NCBI GenBank assembly: GCA_023213395.1
Contig: CM041465.1
Location: 41,485,741-41,549,740, forward strand
From: Cycas panzhihuaensis
Taxonomy: Eukaryota > Cycadophyta
Direction of reading: 5' to 3'
DNA: 64,000 nt
In this document: one piece after another, positions 1 through 10,029 of the stretch
Layout: every line of letters begins with the position of its first letter
Numbering within the stretch: position 1 is the first letter of the stretch
Position numbers and translations under genes: made by a program
Notes under the pieces: generated by a model
What the model was told of the DNA's origin: nothing
The model's input: the letters and a program-made list of their open reading frames with translations, nothing else
Database searches by the model: none

Positions 1-220
1 GAAATCAACTTTATTTATGTAAAATGATAAATAATGACTCTATCACTTCACATTTGCAAAAGCTGAAAGAAATTAAGGAATAACTTATTGCAGTTGATAA
101 AGATATTCAAGATAGAGAGCTTGTTAGAATTACTTTGAATAGGTTGCATGTAGGATTTCACATATTTGTGATAAGTATATGTCTAATAAGTAGACTAGAA
201 CCTCTAACATTTGAGGAGTT
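1..220 (+). pseudogene. copia gag fragment (element A, N-terminal piece)
   Basis: The plus-strand frame reads a typical copia gag helical segment, with HLQKLKEIKE, then a stop where CAA became TAA, then LIAVDKDIQDRELVRITLNR. This is the UBN2/retrotran gag region that normally precedes the zinc knuckle and forms the nucleocapsid particle. It runs into LTFEE at 203-217 and is cut there by the LTR of element B. It is partial at the left because the window begins inside it. The match is by recognisable family pattern only. Confidence 0.75.
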
Positions 221-569
221 TAATAGATTAAGAGGAGTAGAGCTGGACTTTAAATCGAGTGCATCTTGAGAAAATAGGTGATTTCTGATTGTTAGTGGTG
301 TTAAAAAACACCAAGGAGGTATTCCCACCCTTTGAATAGAGTTTTTGAGGAGGTAGCAAGTGCCATCACTCTACCTACATATTAGCTAATGTATAATTTA
401 AAATATATTTAAAAAATAACAACAATAAATAAAATCATGTACTTTAATAAAGTGGTGTCAGCTCCTGGTGGCTATTAAGAGGCTCAAGGTGCCCTAGGGA
501 CCCTCAAAGGTGTCTTTGAGGGCCCCTAGGTGCACATGTTTTTTAATAAAATTGGGATTATTCCCAACA
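221..569 (-). repeat. 3' LTR of element B
   Basis: On the minus strand it begins TGTTGGGAATAATCCC at 569 and ends at 221. The original terminal CA is decayed: the plus strand reads TAATAG where the partner LTR has TGATGG. It aligns over its whole length with 14202-14549. The polypurine tract TATGGGGGAGAA lies just inside, at 570-581 on the minus strand. Confidence 0.9.
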
Positions 570-570
570 T

Positions 571-1270
571 TCTCCCCCATAAGACTAATGTGTATGACTC
601 CCAAATTGTCTATAAACTTCTCGAATTTGATCTTTCCTAAAGCCTATGTAAAAATATCTGTTGTTTGATTTTTGGTGCTGCAATAAGTTAACTATATCCC
701 ATCTGCTTATACCAATTCCTAAATAAAGTGGTGTTGAGTCTCAATATGTTTTGTTCTGCCATGGAAAACTAGATTTTTGGCCATATGGATAGTGCTTTGA
801 TTATCACACCAAATTCTAGTGGGACCTTATTGTTTAATATGAAAATCCTATAAGAGTCTTCTTAACTATATTGATTCACAAGCTCCTAAAACTGTAGCTT
901 TATACTCTACCTTGGCTATGGATAAGGAAATAATATTTTGCTTCTTTGTACTCCAAGCTACTTCTGTTGATCCCATTATGAATACATAACCCATGGTAGA
1001 CTTTCTATCATCAACATCACCTGCCCAATCTGAATCTGTATAACTAATTAACTGAAATTTGGATGTGGCTTTATAATATAACCCAAAATCTAGAGTCCCT
1101 TTAAGGTATCAAAGGATTCTTTTGGTAGCTTGCTAATGAGATGTCTTTGGATCCTACATGAACCTAGATACAACATTGACTGAATATGTTATATCTGGTT
1201 GAGTAGATGTTAAATATATTAGGCTGCTAATGAGCTATCTATAGAGAGTAGGATCAATCAAAGTTGAGTT
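571..1270 (-). pseudogene. RNase H domain of element B
   Basis: The minus strand encodes the copia RNase H tail, which removes the RNA template during reverse transcription. It runs from YTDSDWAGDVDDRKSTMGY (about 1030-975) through a decayed AEY motif and CDNQSTIHMAKN to the terminal GKIKFEKF segment near 620. Several CAA/CAG codons are now stops, for example around the TEAEYKA region and before the LTY motif. It ends directly before the polypurine tract, as expected for the last pol domain. Confidence 0.75.
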
Positions 1271-2130
1271 ATCTATCTTAGAAAGTTTGATTCTAATTTC
1301 TGTTGGTATTGTTAATGGTTTACAATTTGTCATTCTGAATCTTTGAAGTAGATCTAATATATATTTATATTAAGAGATAAAGATTCTTTGTTTATCCTTC
1401 TAGACTTCCAATCCTAGGAAGTAATGCATGAGGCCTAAGTATGTCATCTCAAATTCCTTACATATAGCATCTTTAAACTAATGTAAAAGATGGGAGTCAT
1501 TTCTGGTATAAATTAAATCATCCACATAGAATCCTAAAATTAACATCAAATTTCCCTTGATTTGAGTGTATAGATTTGGATCTGCTTGAGATCTTTCAAA
1601 CGTTTGATCCTTAAAATACTTGTCTATGAAGGAATACTAAGCCATGGGTGCTTGTTTTAGACCATATAGTGCCTTTGTTAACTTGTACACTTTGTTTCCT
1701 TCCCCCCTAACTTCAAAATTGAGGGGTTGAGTGATATAGATGTCTTCTTTGATATAACCATTTACAAAAGAACTTTTCACATCCATTTGATAAAGTTTCC
1801 AACCCATTTGGGTGGCTAAACTTATTATCATATGAACAAATTCCATCCTAGAGACTAGGGAAAATATTTCTGTATAGTCTATGCATTCTCTTTAGGTATA
1901 TCCTTTTGTAACCAATCAAGATTTGTATTTGTTGATAGAGCTGTCAGAGTGGAATTTGATCTTATAGACCCATTTTGTGCCAATAGCTTTCTTCTTTGGT
2001 GGTAAGTCTATGAGTTCCTAAGTATCATTCTAAATAATGGATTTATATTCCTCTTTCATGGCTTTCTTCCAATATTCATGTTGATTAGCCTCATAAAAGG
2101 TTTAAGGCTCATGACTTTTGGGTACCTTAC
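1271..2130 (-). pseudogene. reverse transcriptase of element B
   Basis: Minus-strand copia RT. Recognisable blocks in order are YQMDVKSSFVNGYIKEDIYI (about 1790-1735), KALYGLKQAP (about 1680-1650), the catalytic YVDDLIY near 1528-1508 and the LISSLIYLTSTQPD block near 1240. It would copy the element RNA into DNA. The catalytic Asp pair survives, but scattered stops and frame changes interrupt the frame. The longest open stretch is 1637-1846. Confidence 0.8.
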
Positions 2131-2602
2131 TCATTAGGGAAAAATTTACACTATAGGACTATGTGGATCTTTTATTGTTATCTAATATATTTCCTAAGTC
2201 ATGGTTGCGATGAACCTATTTGGGTAGATGTTATGGTAAAGTTTGGGATGAAGTTCCTTCCCTAGTGGGTTTTTGGATATTTCTCTACATAGAAGGCATA
2301 TATTTGGGCTTACTTGATGTGTCAAATTTGATGGCAATCTCCTTCTATTTTTCTTGATTATCTTGGTAGTAGGTGTCTTCCTGAAATTTGACGTCTCTAC
2401 TTACCATAACTTTTCTTGATTTGGATTATAGACTTTAAAGGATTTAGAAGATTCACTATATCCAATAAAAATACATTTGACACTATGGTCATCTAACTTA
2501 GTTCTTCTTTAGTCAAGAATATGGGCATATGCTAGACATCTAAATACCTTGAGATGATGTATACTTGGTTTATAACTGGTCCATGCTTCTTCTAGAGTTT
2601 TC
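2131..2602 (-). pseudogene. integrase C-terminal part of element B
   Basis: The minus strand reads TLEEAWTSYKPSIHHLKVFR next to the C insertion point, then RRTKLDDHSVKCIFIGYSE and VMVSRDVKFQED. These are the conserved copia integrase C-terminal blocks that lead into the pol linker. The piece ends at 2602, where element C begins, and the integrase core continues at 7830 on the far side. In-frame stops show decay. Confidence 0.75.
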
Positions 2603-2804
2603 TGTGCAAAATCTTCAATGAAGAAGGAATTCCCTTCACTATCTTATTGATGATCCATTGAACATATATACATATACAAGGTAGGTACAAATTGAAACTG
2701 CCTTATTAGTATGATGTTACTTGTCAAATTAAGAGAAAAGGGGGAAGAGGTATAAGACCCTTACATTATGCTTTATAGTTTAAGGTAAAATATTATCTTT
2801 TACA
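2603..2804 (-). repeat. 3' LTR of element C
   Basis: On the minus strand it starts TGTAAAAGATAATATTTTAC at 2804 and ends with CA at 2603. It pairs with 7623-7824 at about 90% identity by eye. The adjacent plus-strand CCCCCTCTT at 2805-2813 is the complement of the polypurine tract. Confidence 0.9.
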
Positions 2805-2819
2805 CCCCCTCTTAATATT

Positions 2820-3285
2820 TTACCTATCTTAATCCTAATAGATTTCTGAAGGTAATGAATTTCTCCCTTCCAAGAGATTTAGTGAGCACATCAGTTGTTT
2901 GATCCTATCATGGACAATGTTGGAGCTCAATTTCTTTATTCTGCACCTTTTCCTTAATAAAATGATGGTGTACTTCTATATGCTTTGTTCTAGCATGTAG
3001 TATGAGATTTTTTGTCATTTTTATGGTACTTTGATTATCACAAAATATTTAAGTTGGTGTCATTTGTTCTACTCCCAATTTCTTTAGGAGTTGTTTGATC
3101 CATACTCCTGCACATACTACGTTGACAACTAACTTGTATTATGCTTCTGTTGAGGATGATGCAATTGCAGGCTACTTTTTACTGCTCCAAGAAATCAAAG
3201 ATTTTCCTAGGAAGAAGTAATATCCTAATGTTGATTTCCCATCTGTTCTGTCTCCAGCCTAGTCTTAATCACAAATACTGGTCAA
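2820..3285 (-). pseudogene. RNase H domain of element C
   Basis: The minus strand shows DWAGDRTDGKSTLGYYFFLG, then ASSTEA with a stop at the following Gln, then FCDNQSTIKMTKNLILHART and SLGREKF. This is the canonical copia RNase H with its Asp, Glu and Asp positions still readable. It lies directly upstream of the polypurine tract. Stops from CAG/CAA decay make it nonfunctional. Confidence 0.8.
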
Positions 3286-4290
3286 CTATATATTGTTTTC
3301 CTTATCATATTTCATACCAAGATTCATGGTCCCTTTTAGATATCGTAGGATTCTTTTTGCAGCATTCCAGTGAGGAGTTTTGGGACTTTCCATAAACCTA
3401 GAAATTAATCCTATAGCATATGAGATGTCTAAACATGTAGCTATGAGATAAATCAAGCTTCCAATCAACTATTTGTACAATGTTGCATCAACAGGAAGTG
3501 CTTCCTGTTTTATATTCAGTACTAACCCTATTTCCATTGGTGTGCTAACAACATTACAACTTTCCATTCCAAACTTATTTAGTAAGATTTTGATGTACCT
3601 TATTTGTGAGGGAGTAATGAAAGAACTGTTTTGTTCTATTTCTATTCCAAGATAGTAATGCAACATTCCTAAATCTATCATTTTAAAGACCTTTTCAAAC
3701 TTACTTTTAATAAATGCTATTGATTTTTTATCATCTCCAGTGATAATCATATCATCTACGTATACTACTACAATGGAGATTGATCCTTGATTTCTTTTTA
3801 CATACAAATTATGATCTGATTCATAATGATGAAACCTATTTTATGTTAAATATAAATCAAGTTTGGCATACCAAGCTCTTGGTGCTTATTTGAGTCCATA
3901 TAATGCATTTTTCAATTTACAAACCATATTTTCTTTATAGATTTATGTATCCTTCTGGTTGATACATATACACTTCTTGTAGATCTCCATTCAGGAATGC
4001 ACTTTTGATGTCCATTTGATAAATTTTCTAACCTATCTAGGCAGCAAGAGCAATCACTGTTCTTATCATATTCAACTTTACTACTGGAGAGAATGTTTCT
4101 TTATAGTCAATTCCTGTTGTTTGTATGTAGCCTTTTGCTACCAACATGCCTTCTATTTCTCTACTTCTCCATTTGGCTTTTCCTTTATCTTATATACCTA
4201 TTTATAATTTATAATGGGTTTATTTTTAGGAATCAATACTAAGTCCCATATTTTGTTTCTCTGTATGGATTTAATTTCAGTATCCATTGT
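3286..4290 (-). pseudogene. reverse transcriptase of element C
   Basis: A well preserved minus-strand copia RT. The catalytic VVYVDDMIITGD motif (YVDD codons at 3751-3762) is followed by FKMIDLGMLHYYLGIEIEQN, RYIKILLNKFGMESC and the LIGSLIYLIAT block. The open stretches 3469-3807 and 3286-3468 are separated by a single stop. Further upstream the ALYGLK and DVK..S blocks are broken by several stops between about 3810 and 4290. Confidence 0.85.
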
Positions 4291-5384
4291 CATTCTCCAA
4301 TTTTGAGAGTCGTTTGCTTCTTCATAGGAACTTGGTTCAATAGAATAAATCAATGCTTGTGGTTTTTGAGATCTTATTCAATGTTCAAATATTTCTCCCT
4401 CTATTTCTTCAAGTATTTTGAGGTACCACCTTGGTACTTTCTTTGAAGTAAATTCTTGCAATGATTTATCTTCTTCTTCTCTGGAGTTGGAGCTACTATC
4501 TGATTGAGGGTTGCAACAATTGGTTAGTTGCTTATCTGAAATGTCATTCTCTGTCTCAATACTTTCTAAAGTTATATCTAACTTTTCTTCCAACTGTGCA
4601 GGATGTATATTTAGATTGCTTTCATTAATTTCCTGTACTACTATATTAACATTCTCTTTTTTCTCATCAAAACTTACATCCCTGCTAACATAGAGTTTGT
4701 CTATTTTTGGATCAAGACATATGTATGCCTTTGAATGATTGTTGTATCCAACCATTATATATGCTATGCTCTTATTATCTAATTTAGTTCTTTTCTTATC
4801 TGGAATATGAACATAAGCCTTACAACCAAGATTTTTAAATGACTTACATTTGGCTTGCGTTCTATCCAAGATTCTTCAAGCATTATATTTTCTAGTGATT
4901 AAGTAGGGCTTCTATTAATCAGATATACAAATGTATGTACGGCTTATGCCCACTATTTATTTGCTAATTCTCTATTATTTAACATGCATCAAACCATCTC
5001 TACAATTGTTCTGTTCATCCTTTCCATAACCCCATTAGATTGGGGTGTATAAGGAGTTGTGAACTGTTTTTGAATTCCATATATTTTGCAAAAATGAAAA
5101 AAATCATTGGACACAAATTCTCCTCCTCTATCAGAATGGACATCTTTGATTTTTTGACTATTTTCCAATTCACTTACAACTTTGAATTCTTTGAAGTATT
5201 CAAAGGTTTATGACTTACTAGATAAAAAGTACACCCAAGTTTTCTTGGAAAAATCATCAATAAAAGTTAAGAAATACCATGAACTATTTATTGAGACTGG
5301 TGTGAATGGACCACATAAATCAGTGTGTATTAATTCCAATTTATGTTGCGTGCACCACGTACTTTTTAAAAACATAGTTCTGTG
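4291..5384 (-). pseudogene. integrase and pol linker of element C
   Basis: The minus strand carries the copia integrase core (5384 to about 4900) and its C-terminal blocks. Core signs are the complement of TFIDDFSRKTWVYFL-like codons near 5250, the SDRGGEF segment near 5120, and NGVMERMNRTIVEM near 5020. A 163-residue open stretch at 4378-4869 has CKSFKNLGCKAYVHIPDKKR, a GYNNHSKAY block and LYVSRDVSFDE, followed by an acidic Ser-rich linker. Integrase would join the cDNA to host DNA. Several stops break the core. Confidence 0.75.
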
Positions 5385-5990
5385 TTATTTTCCCATCATG
5401 CAACTTTTACATACAAGGTGATTAAATGAGATATCTAGTAGGTCATTCACCATGTTATATTTCTTCAATCTTTCTAACCTATCATGAGAGATATGACCAT
5501 ACTTCAAATGCCAAATTTCATTATTATCAATGTTGTTTGCAGCAAAAGCTTTTACATCTGAAAGCATTTTGGTGGGGCCTTTATCAAGCAGTATAGGAGT
5601 TGAAAGAAGTTTATACAATCTATTGTATTTTTCTCCTTTGGCTATTACTGTGCCATTCTTTTTTATGTCAAGTATATAGCAATAACCATGTTTATCAAAT
5701 ATGCTTTTTAGCTTTTTTTCACTCAATTGTGATACTGACAAGAGATTCTTTTTTATACCAGGCACAAAGAACACATTTCCTATACGTTGAATTTTTCCAT
5801 CAATACGTATAGCAATTTGTCCTATTCCCTTTATCTGTAAGGAAAAATTATCCCCTAATTCTATAAATGTATTGGAACTATAAGGTTTGATGATTTTAAA
5901 CCATTCTTTGACTCCTGTCATATGGTGTGAAACACCTAAATCTACATACTAGTTTTCTGTTGCATTTGTATTAGCTACTAAAGCTGCAAT
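5385..5990 (-). pseudogene. protease and GAG-pre-integrase of element C
   Basis: A long minus-strand open stretch (5385-5921) holds HHMTGVKEWFK, GIGQIAIRIDGKIQRIGNVF, FVPGIKKNLLSVSQLSEK and the pre-integrase IWHLKYGHISHDRL with the CKSCMMGK zinc motif. Upstream, the aspartic protease active site reads YVDLGVSHHMTG, so the usual DSG is DLG. The protease would process gag-pol. Family pattern and order are clear. The altered active site and upstream stops imply loss of function. Confidence 0.8.
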
Positions 5991-6902
5991 GAAAGCGGTT
6001 TCATTTTCCTCTTTTGATGTGTCCTTTTCTTTGCTATAATTTCTGAATGCTTGTTGTTTCCCTTTCTACAACTTTGCTCATCTTTGGTAACACTAGTATG
6101 GGTAATGACCTATTTATCCACAGTGATAAAAAATATTAAAAGCTCTACAATTGCTTGAGAAATGGCTAGGTTTCCCATAATTAAAACACACTCTAGTATC
6201 TCGAGGTGGATTGTTTATCATTTTTCCTCATCCTCTTCCTCCTATCTAACATCTTTTATAGCTTTCTGGTGTTCTTCCTTGATATCTGGAATAGGGTTGT
6301 CCTCTTCCTCTACCTTCTAACTGAAGTTAGGAGATAAGGGCTTCTTCAATCTCTGAATCTTCTTCATATCTTTAATTTCTTTGTTCATGACTATATATAT
6401 GTCTTCTCAATGTATCAAAGGACATTATAGCTGTAAGTCCTCCTCCTATTAACATGTTCACCATGTTATCAAAAGATTTTGGAAGTTTGTTTAGCACAAA
6501 ATATATCAATTCTGTGTCTATTAACTTGTCTCCTGATGTGAGAAGGGCAATCTTAATACTAGTTAACTTAGTAAGGAATTCTGATACTGTTTGACCCTCT
6601 CTCATCTTCAGTTTATAGAGTTCTTCTCTTAATGCCATAATTCTTGCTTCATTCTTCCTACTAAACATAGAAGACATAACTTGCTTTTCATTTGCATTTT
6701 CTAGGCCATCCACATAGACTAATAATGAGTCAAAAATTAAAAGTTTAAGAACTGAAACAACAATATTATTTCTTTCCTCCCAACTGGTCAAGGTTGTTGT
6801 ATTAATAGGCTATTTTTCAACCCCAGTAGTGATTTTCCAAATACTAAAATTTATTTTTGTAAGTTTATCACTCTCAGGCAATGAACCAGCAGATGATGCC
6901 AT
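5991..6902 (-). pseudogene. gag of element C
   Basis: Minus-strand copia gag from an ATG at 6902-6900 (MASSAGSLPESDKLTKINFS). A 139-residue open stretch at 6372-6791 shows the gag core, including MALREELYKLKMREGQTVSE and KLPKSFDNMVNML. Two zinc knuckles follow at about 6200-6110: CFNYGKPSHFSSNC, with one Cys replaced by Tyr, and a second CG..GHYPY.C. Gag forms the particle that packages element RNA. The start is chosen because it fits the conserved SLPESDKL N terminus of this family. Confidence 0.8.
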
Positions 6903-7610
6903 TGATAAGATTGATTAGAGGCAGAAAATTCAAGTTTGAATGTCTGTATAGCCTACTGTATAACCTGTTGTATGGATTTCTGTATAGAACTCAAGTTGTA
7001 CGAATGGATACAAAGGTGGTCTTGAATGAAAGATCTCTCAAATGTGTATCTTAATCTACCTTTAGTTTCTTGATCTGCCTTAAGATTTAAGAGAAAAACC
7101 TCAAAGAAAGTACAAACCCACATCCAAGGATTTTTGAGGATTTTGAGAAAAATATAGAAAAATCAATGTAAATTCTTACAAGAAATCACTCGATCTCTTC
7201 GTCTACTGATAAGGAAGGATTTAAGTACTTTGTACTAGGAATTTTGATCAGATTGTTTAAAAAAAGACTGAGAGAAGGCTCCAAACCCATGCGCCCTTAT
7301 TTTTTCCTGAAACTGGATTGAAACAGCTCCAAATGATGTCAATGCAAAAGAAAAAAATGTAGAGGAGGCCTCGATCTATAATCTGGGTAAGTTTTGTCAA
7401 ATTTTGATAACTTTGATTTTTGACATCCATATAGGTTCGTACAAATTCATACCGTCATACAATTTTGTATGATTCTTGCTTCGAATTTATCTGGTCAGTT
7501 TGTCTTCACATAATAGGGTCCTTTGATAATAGTTTACCTCCAATATTCCTCTTATCTTTTTTAATGAAGTTCTAATTTATTTCTTCACAGGCAGGAGGAC
7601 CTAAGAGCCT
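6903..7610 (-). other. 5' leader of element C
   Basis: About 0.7 kb between gag and the primer site, without a convincing coding frame. It contains short runs of A and T and is the transcribed untranslated leader by position. Confidence 0.6.
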
Positions 7611-7622
7611 ACTCTGATACCA
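7611..7622 (-). other. primer-binding site of element C
   Basis: The minus strand reads TGGTATCAGAGT directly after the LTR end. It matches the initiator tRNA-Met 3' end complement TGGTATCAGAGC except for the last base. It fixes the 5' LTR boundary and the element orientation. Confidence 0.85.
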
Positions 7623-7824
7623 TGTACAAAATCTTCAATGAAGAAGGAATTCCCTTCACTATCTTATTGATGATCTATTGAATATATATACATGTACAAG
7701 GTAGGTACAAATGGCAACCACCCTATCAGTATGATGCCACTTGTCAAATTAACAGAGAAGGAGGAAGAGGTACAAGACCCTTATATTATGTTTTATAGTC
7801 TAAGATAAAATATTACCTTTTACA
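7623..7824 (-). repeat. 5' LTR of element C
   Basis: The direct-repeat partner of 2603-2804. It begins TGTAAAAGGTAATATTTT on the minus strand at 7824 and ends TACA at 7623. It is flanked outside by the TTTTC duplication. Confidence 0.9.
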
Positions 7825-7829
7825 TTTTC

Positions 7830-8326
7830 CACCTAAGCACTTTGGTGGAACATCTATTGAGTAGGTAGATGACTGTATGAACTGCTTCAGCCTAAAATTC
7901 ATGGCCCAAGTTTTTATCTTTAAGCATATATCGTTCCATTTCAACGATAGTTCTATTTTTTCTTTTTGCTACACCATTTTATTATGGGATGTAGGGGTTG
8001 GTAAATTGTCTCCTGATCCCATGGCAGATATAATAATCTTTGAAAGAATTAGATGTAAACTCTCCCTCATTATCTGATCTTAGAGAAAGGATATGATATC
8101 TACTTTGTTGCTCAACAAAGATTATGAAGTCAACAAAGTGGTCAAAAGTATCAAATTTATATTTTAGAAAGAAAACCCATGTCTTTCTTGTGAAATCATC
8201 AATAAATATAAGAAAATACTTTACACATATTAAGGAGGGAGTAGTCATTGGTCCACAAATATCTATGTATACTAGTTGAATAGGGGCAGATGCTTAATAG
8301 CTAAAATATGGAAAGCTTTCTCTATG
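7830..8326 (-). pseudogene. integrase core of element B
   Basis: The minus-strand open stretch 7982-8248 reads FLIFIDDFTRKTWVFFLKYK, then a LRSDNEGEFTS block where SDNGGEF is expected, so one Gly of the motif is now Glu. It continues toward TPQQNGVAKRK-like codons and is cut at 7829 by element C, with the rest at 2131-2602. The catalytic Asp of the second motif is retained. Confidence 0.8.
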
Positions 8327-8935
8327 TTATTTGCTAAGAAGGCATCCATCACACAACTTTTTATTAACATCAATAGGTCGTAAACCATTAACCATATCTA
8401 ACCTTTTCATAAGAGCCAAGATGTTGTAGTTAAGGTGACCAAACCATCTATGCCACAAATCACTATCCATTGTAGTTGAAGTTTTAAGGGTATAGGTATC
8501 TGAAGGGGTGAGGATAAGCTTAAATAAACAATATTTAGTTATTATACCTTTGGTAACAATAGCTTTATTTTTTCTTTTGTCTTTGATGACACATTTTCCA
8601 TTGTCAAAAATCACCTTATAATCTTGTCCCATCATCTATCCTATTGATAGCAACTTCTTCCTTAAGATAGGGATGTATAAAACATTATCTAAGTATCTAT
8701 ATTCACTAATATCAGTCAACAAGGCTATGCTACCTTTCCTAATTAATTCATGAAAAATATTGTCTCCAAACACAATTGACCCTTTTCTATTTTTATCCAA
8801 GGTTTCAAATAAATGTTCTTTATGGGTCATGTAGGTTGAGCAACCTAAATCGATATACCAACTATCATCCTCTTCTTCCTTAGCAAAAAAGCTGAATAGA
8901 AATAACCTGTTATTAACTTTTAATTCCAATGAATT
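8327..8935 (-). pseudogene. protease and GAG-pre-integrase of element B
   Basis: Two adjoining minus-strand open stretches (8636-8929 and 8327-8635) give the protease and pre-integrase segment. The active site is YIDLGCSTYMTHKE, again DLG instead of DSG, followed by GSIVFGDN, LLTDISEYRYLDNVLYIP and RKKLLSIG. The pre-integrase has LWHRWFGHLNYNILALMKRL and the CDGC motif. They are separated by one stop codon at the junction. Confidence 0.8.
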
Positions 8936-10029
8936 TGAAGCATATCCTCTAGATGGTAGTCCATGTTTTGAAAAATATTTATCTTCAGTGTGACCATTTT
9001 TATAACAATAAGTATAATATAATGGATCTCTTCTCCCATAACTTAGGCTTCAACTTCTTGGTTGAGAATGATCAATATTGAAAGATCTCCCCCTTTCCTC
9101 ATAGATTGAGGAGGATTGTTTCTTGGTCAGTTATCATGATATTCCTAAGTTGATCTTAAAGGTTGAGAATTCCCATGATAATGTGGACAACAAGGTTGAT
9201 TCTCAACTTGTCTCCTTTAATTAGGATTTCTTGGAGGGTCTTCATGTTGTTGGGGTCCTCCTTGCCTCTTTTGGTGAGGGAATTGATATCGTGGAGGGTC
9301 TTGTCTAGTTTCCTTTATAGGATTTCCACTTTTTCACCTTGGAGGAGATTCCTTTTGTCTTGAGGTTCTATCTTAGGAGTTAAATTGAATGTGGGCCTTT
9401 ATAGCAAAGGCATGTTCTAAAAATTCATTTACTTTTTGTTGCTCTTCTATAGACATGTGCATGGTACTAAGTTATTCCAATTTAAGGGTACTTAGATCCT
9501 TTGATACACTAACACTAGTAGCTACCATTTCAAAATATCTTACAACTCTTACATATCTAAGGATCTTCTCAACTACCCTTTGTTCAGTTAGGGTATCCCC
9601 AAGTGACCTCATTTGGTTAACAATATCTTAGACCTTAGTCATGAATTTAGTTACTGATTCATGAGGCATCATACGTAATTTTTTAAACTTACTTCTCAAT
9701 TTCTGTAGTTTAGAGGAGGCAGCCCCTTCATATATTAGTTATAAAGTGTCCCAAGCTTCTTTGGAATTAACTGATTCACTAACTCTTGAAAACATATGAT
9801 CTTCTAAAGCATAAAAGATAAGGGCTAAGGCTTCATTATCCTTTTTGACATTTCTTTTGTATGTAACTTTTTCTACATCAGATGGATTTGGTTCTAATTT
9901 ATTGTAGCCAGTTCTCACAATGTCCCATATATTGTTAGCTATGAGGATGGGTTTTATCCTCCTACTCTACTTTAGGAAATTGTTTCCGTCAAATTTTGGG
10001 ATAATCATATTCCCAAAACTAGATGTCAT
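8936..10029 (-). pseudogene. gag of element B
   Basis: Minus-strand gag starting at ATG 10029-10027 with MTSSFGNMIIPKFDGNNF, a classic copia gag N terminus. It keeps one frame for nearly 1 kb with only a few stops, through NSKEAWDTL, KLRMMPHESVTKFMTKV and LEHAFAIKAHIQ. An Arg/Pro/Gln-rich segment leads to a single zinc knuckle, YTYCYKNGHTEDKYFSKH, where two Cys appear replaced by Tyr. It is the nucleocapsid precursor and is inactive by several stops. Confidence 0.8.

Larger units (their letters stand above)
2603..7824 (-). mobile_element. Ty1/copia element C, inserted in integrase of B
   Basis: A complete minus-strand copia element of about 5.2 kb. It has LTRs at 2603-2804 and 7623-7824 (202 bp each), an exact 5-bp duplication TTTTC on both sides (2598-2602 and 7825-7829), an intact-looking primer site at 7611-7622 and a pyrimidine-rich polypurine complement at 2805-2813. 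Gag, protease, integrase, RT and RNase H are in order. I count about 21 LTR differences, about 10%, mostly transitions, so it is younger than B but still old. It resembles element E in protein sequence and in its short LTRs. Confidence 0.92.
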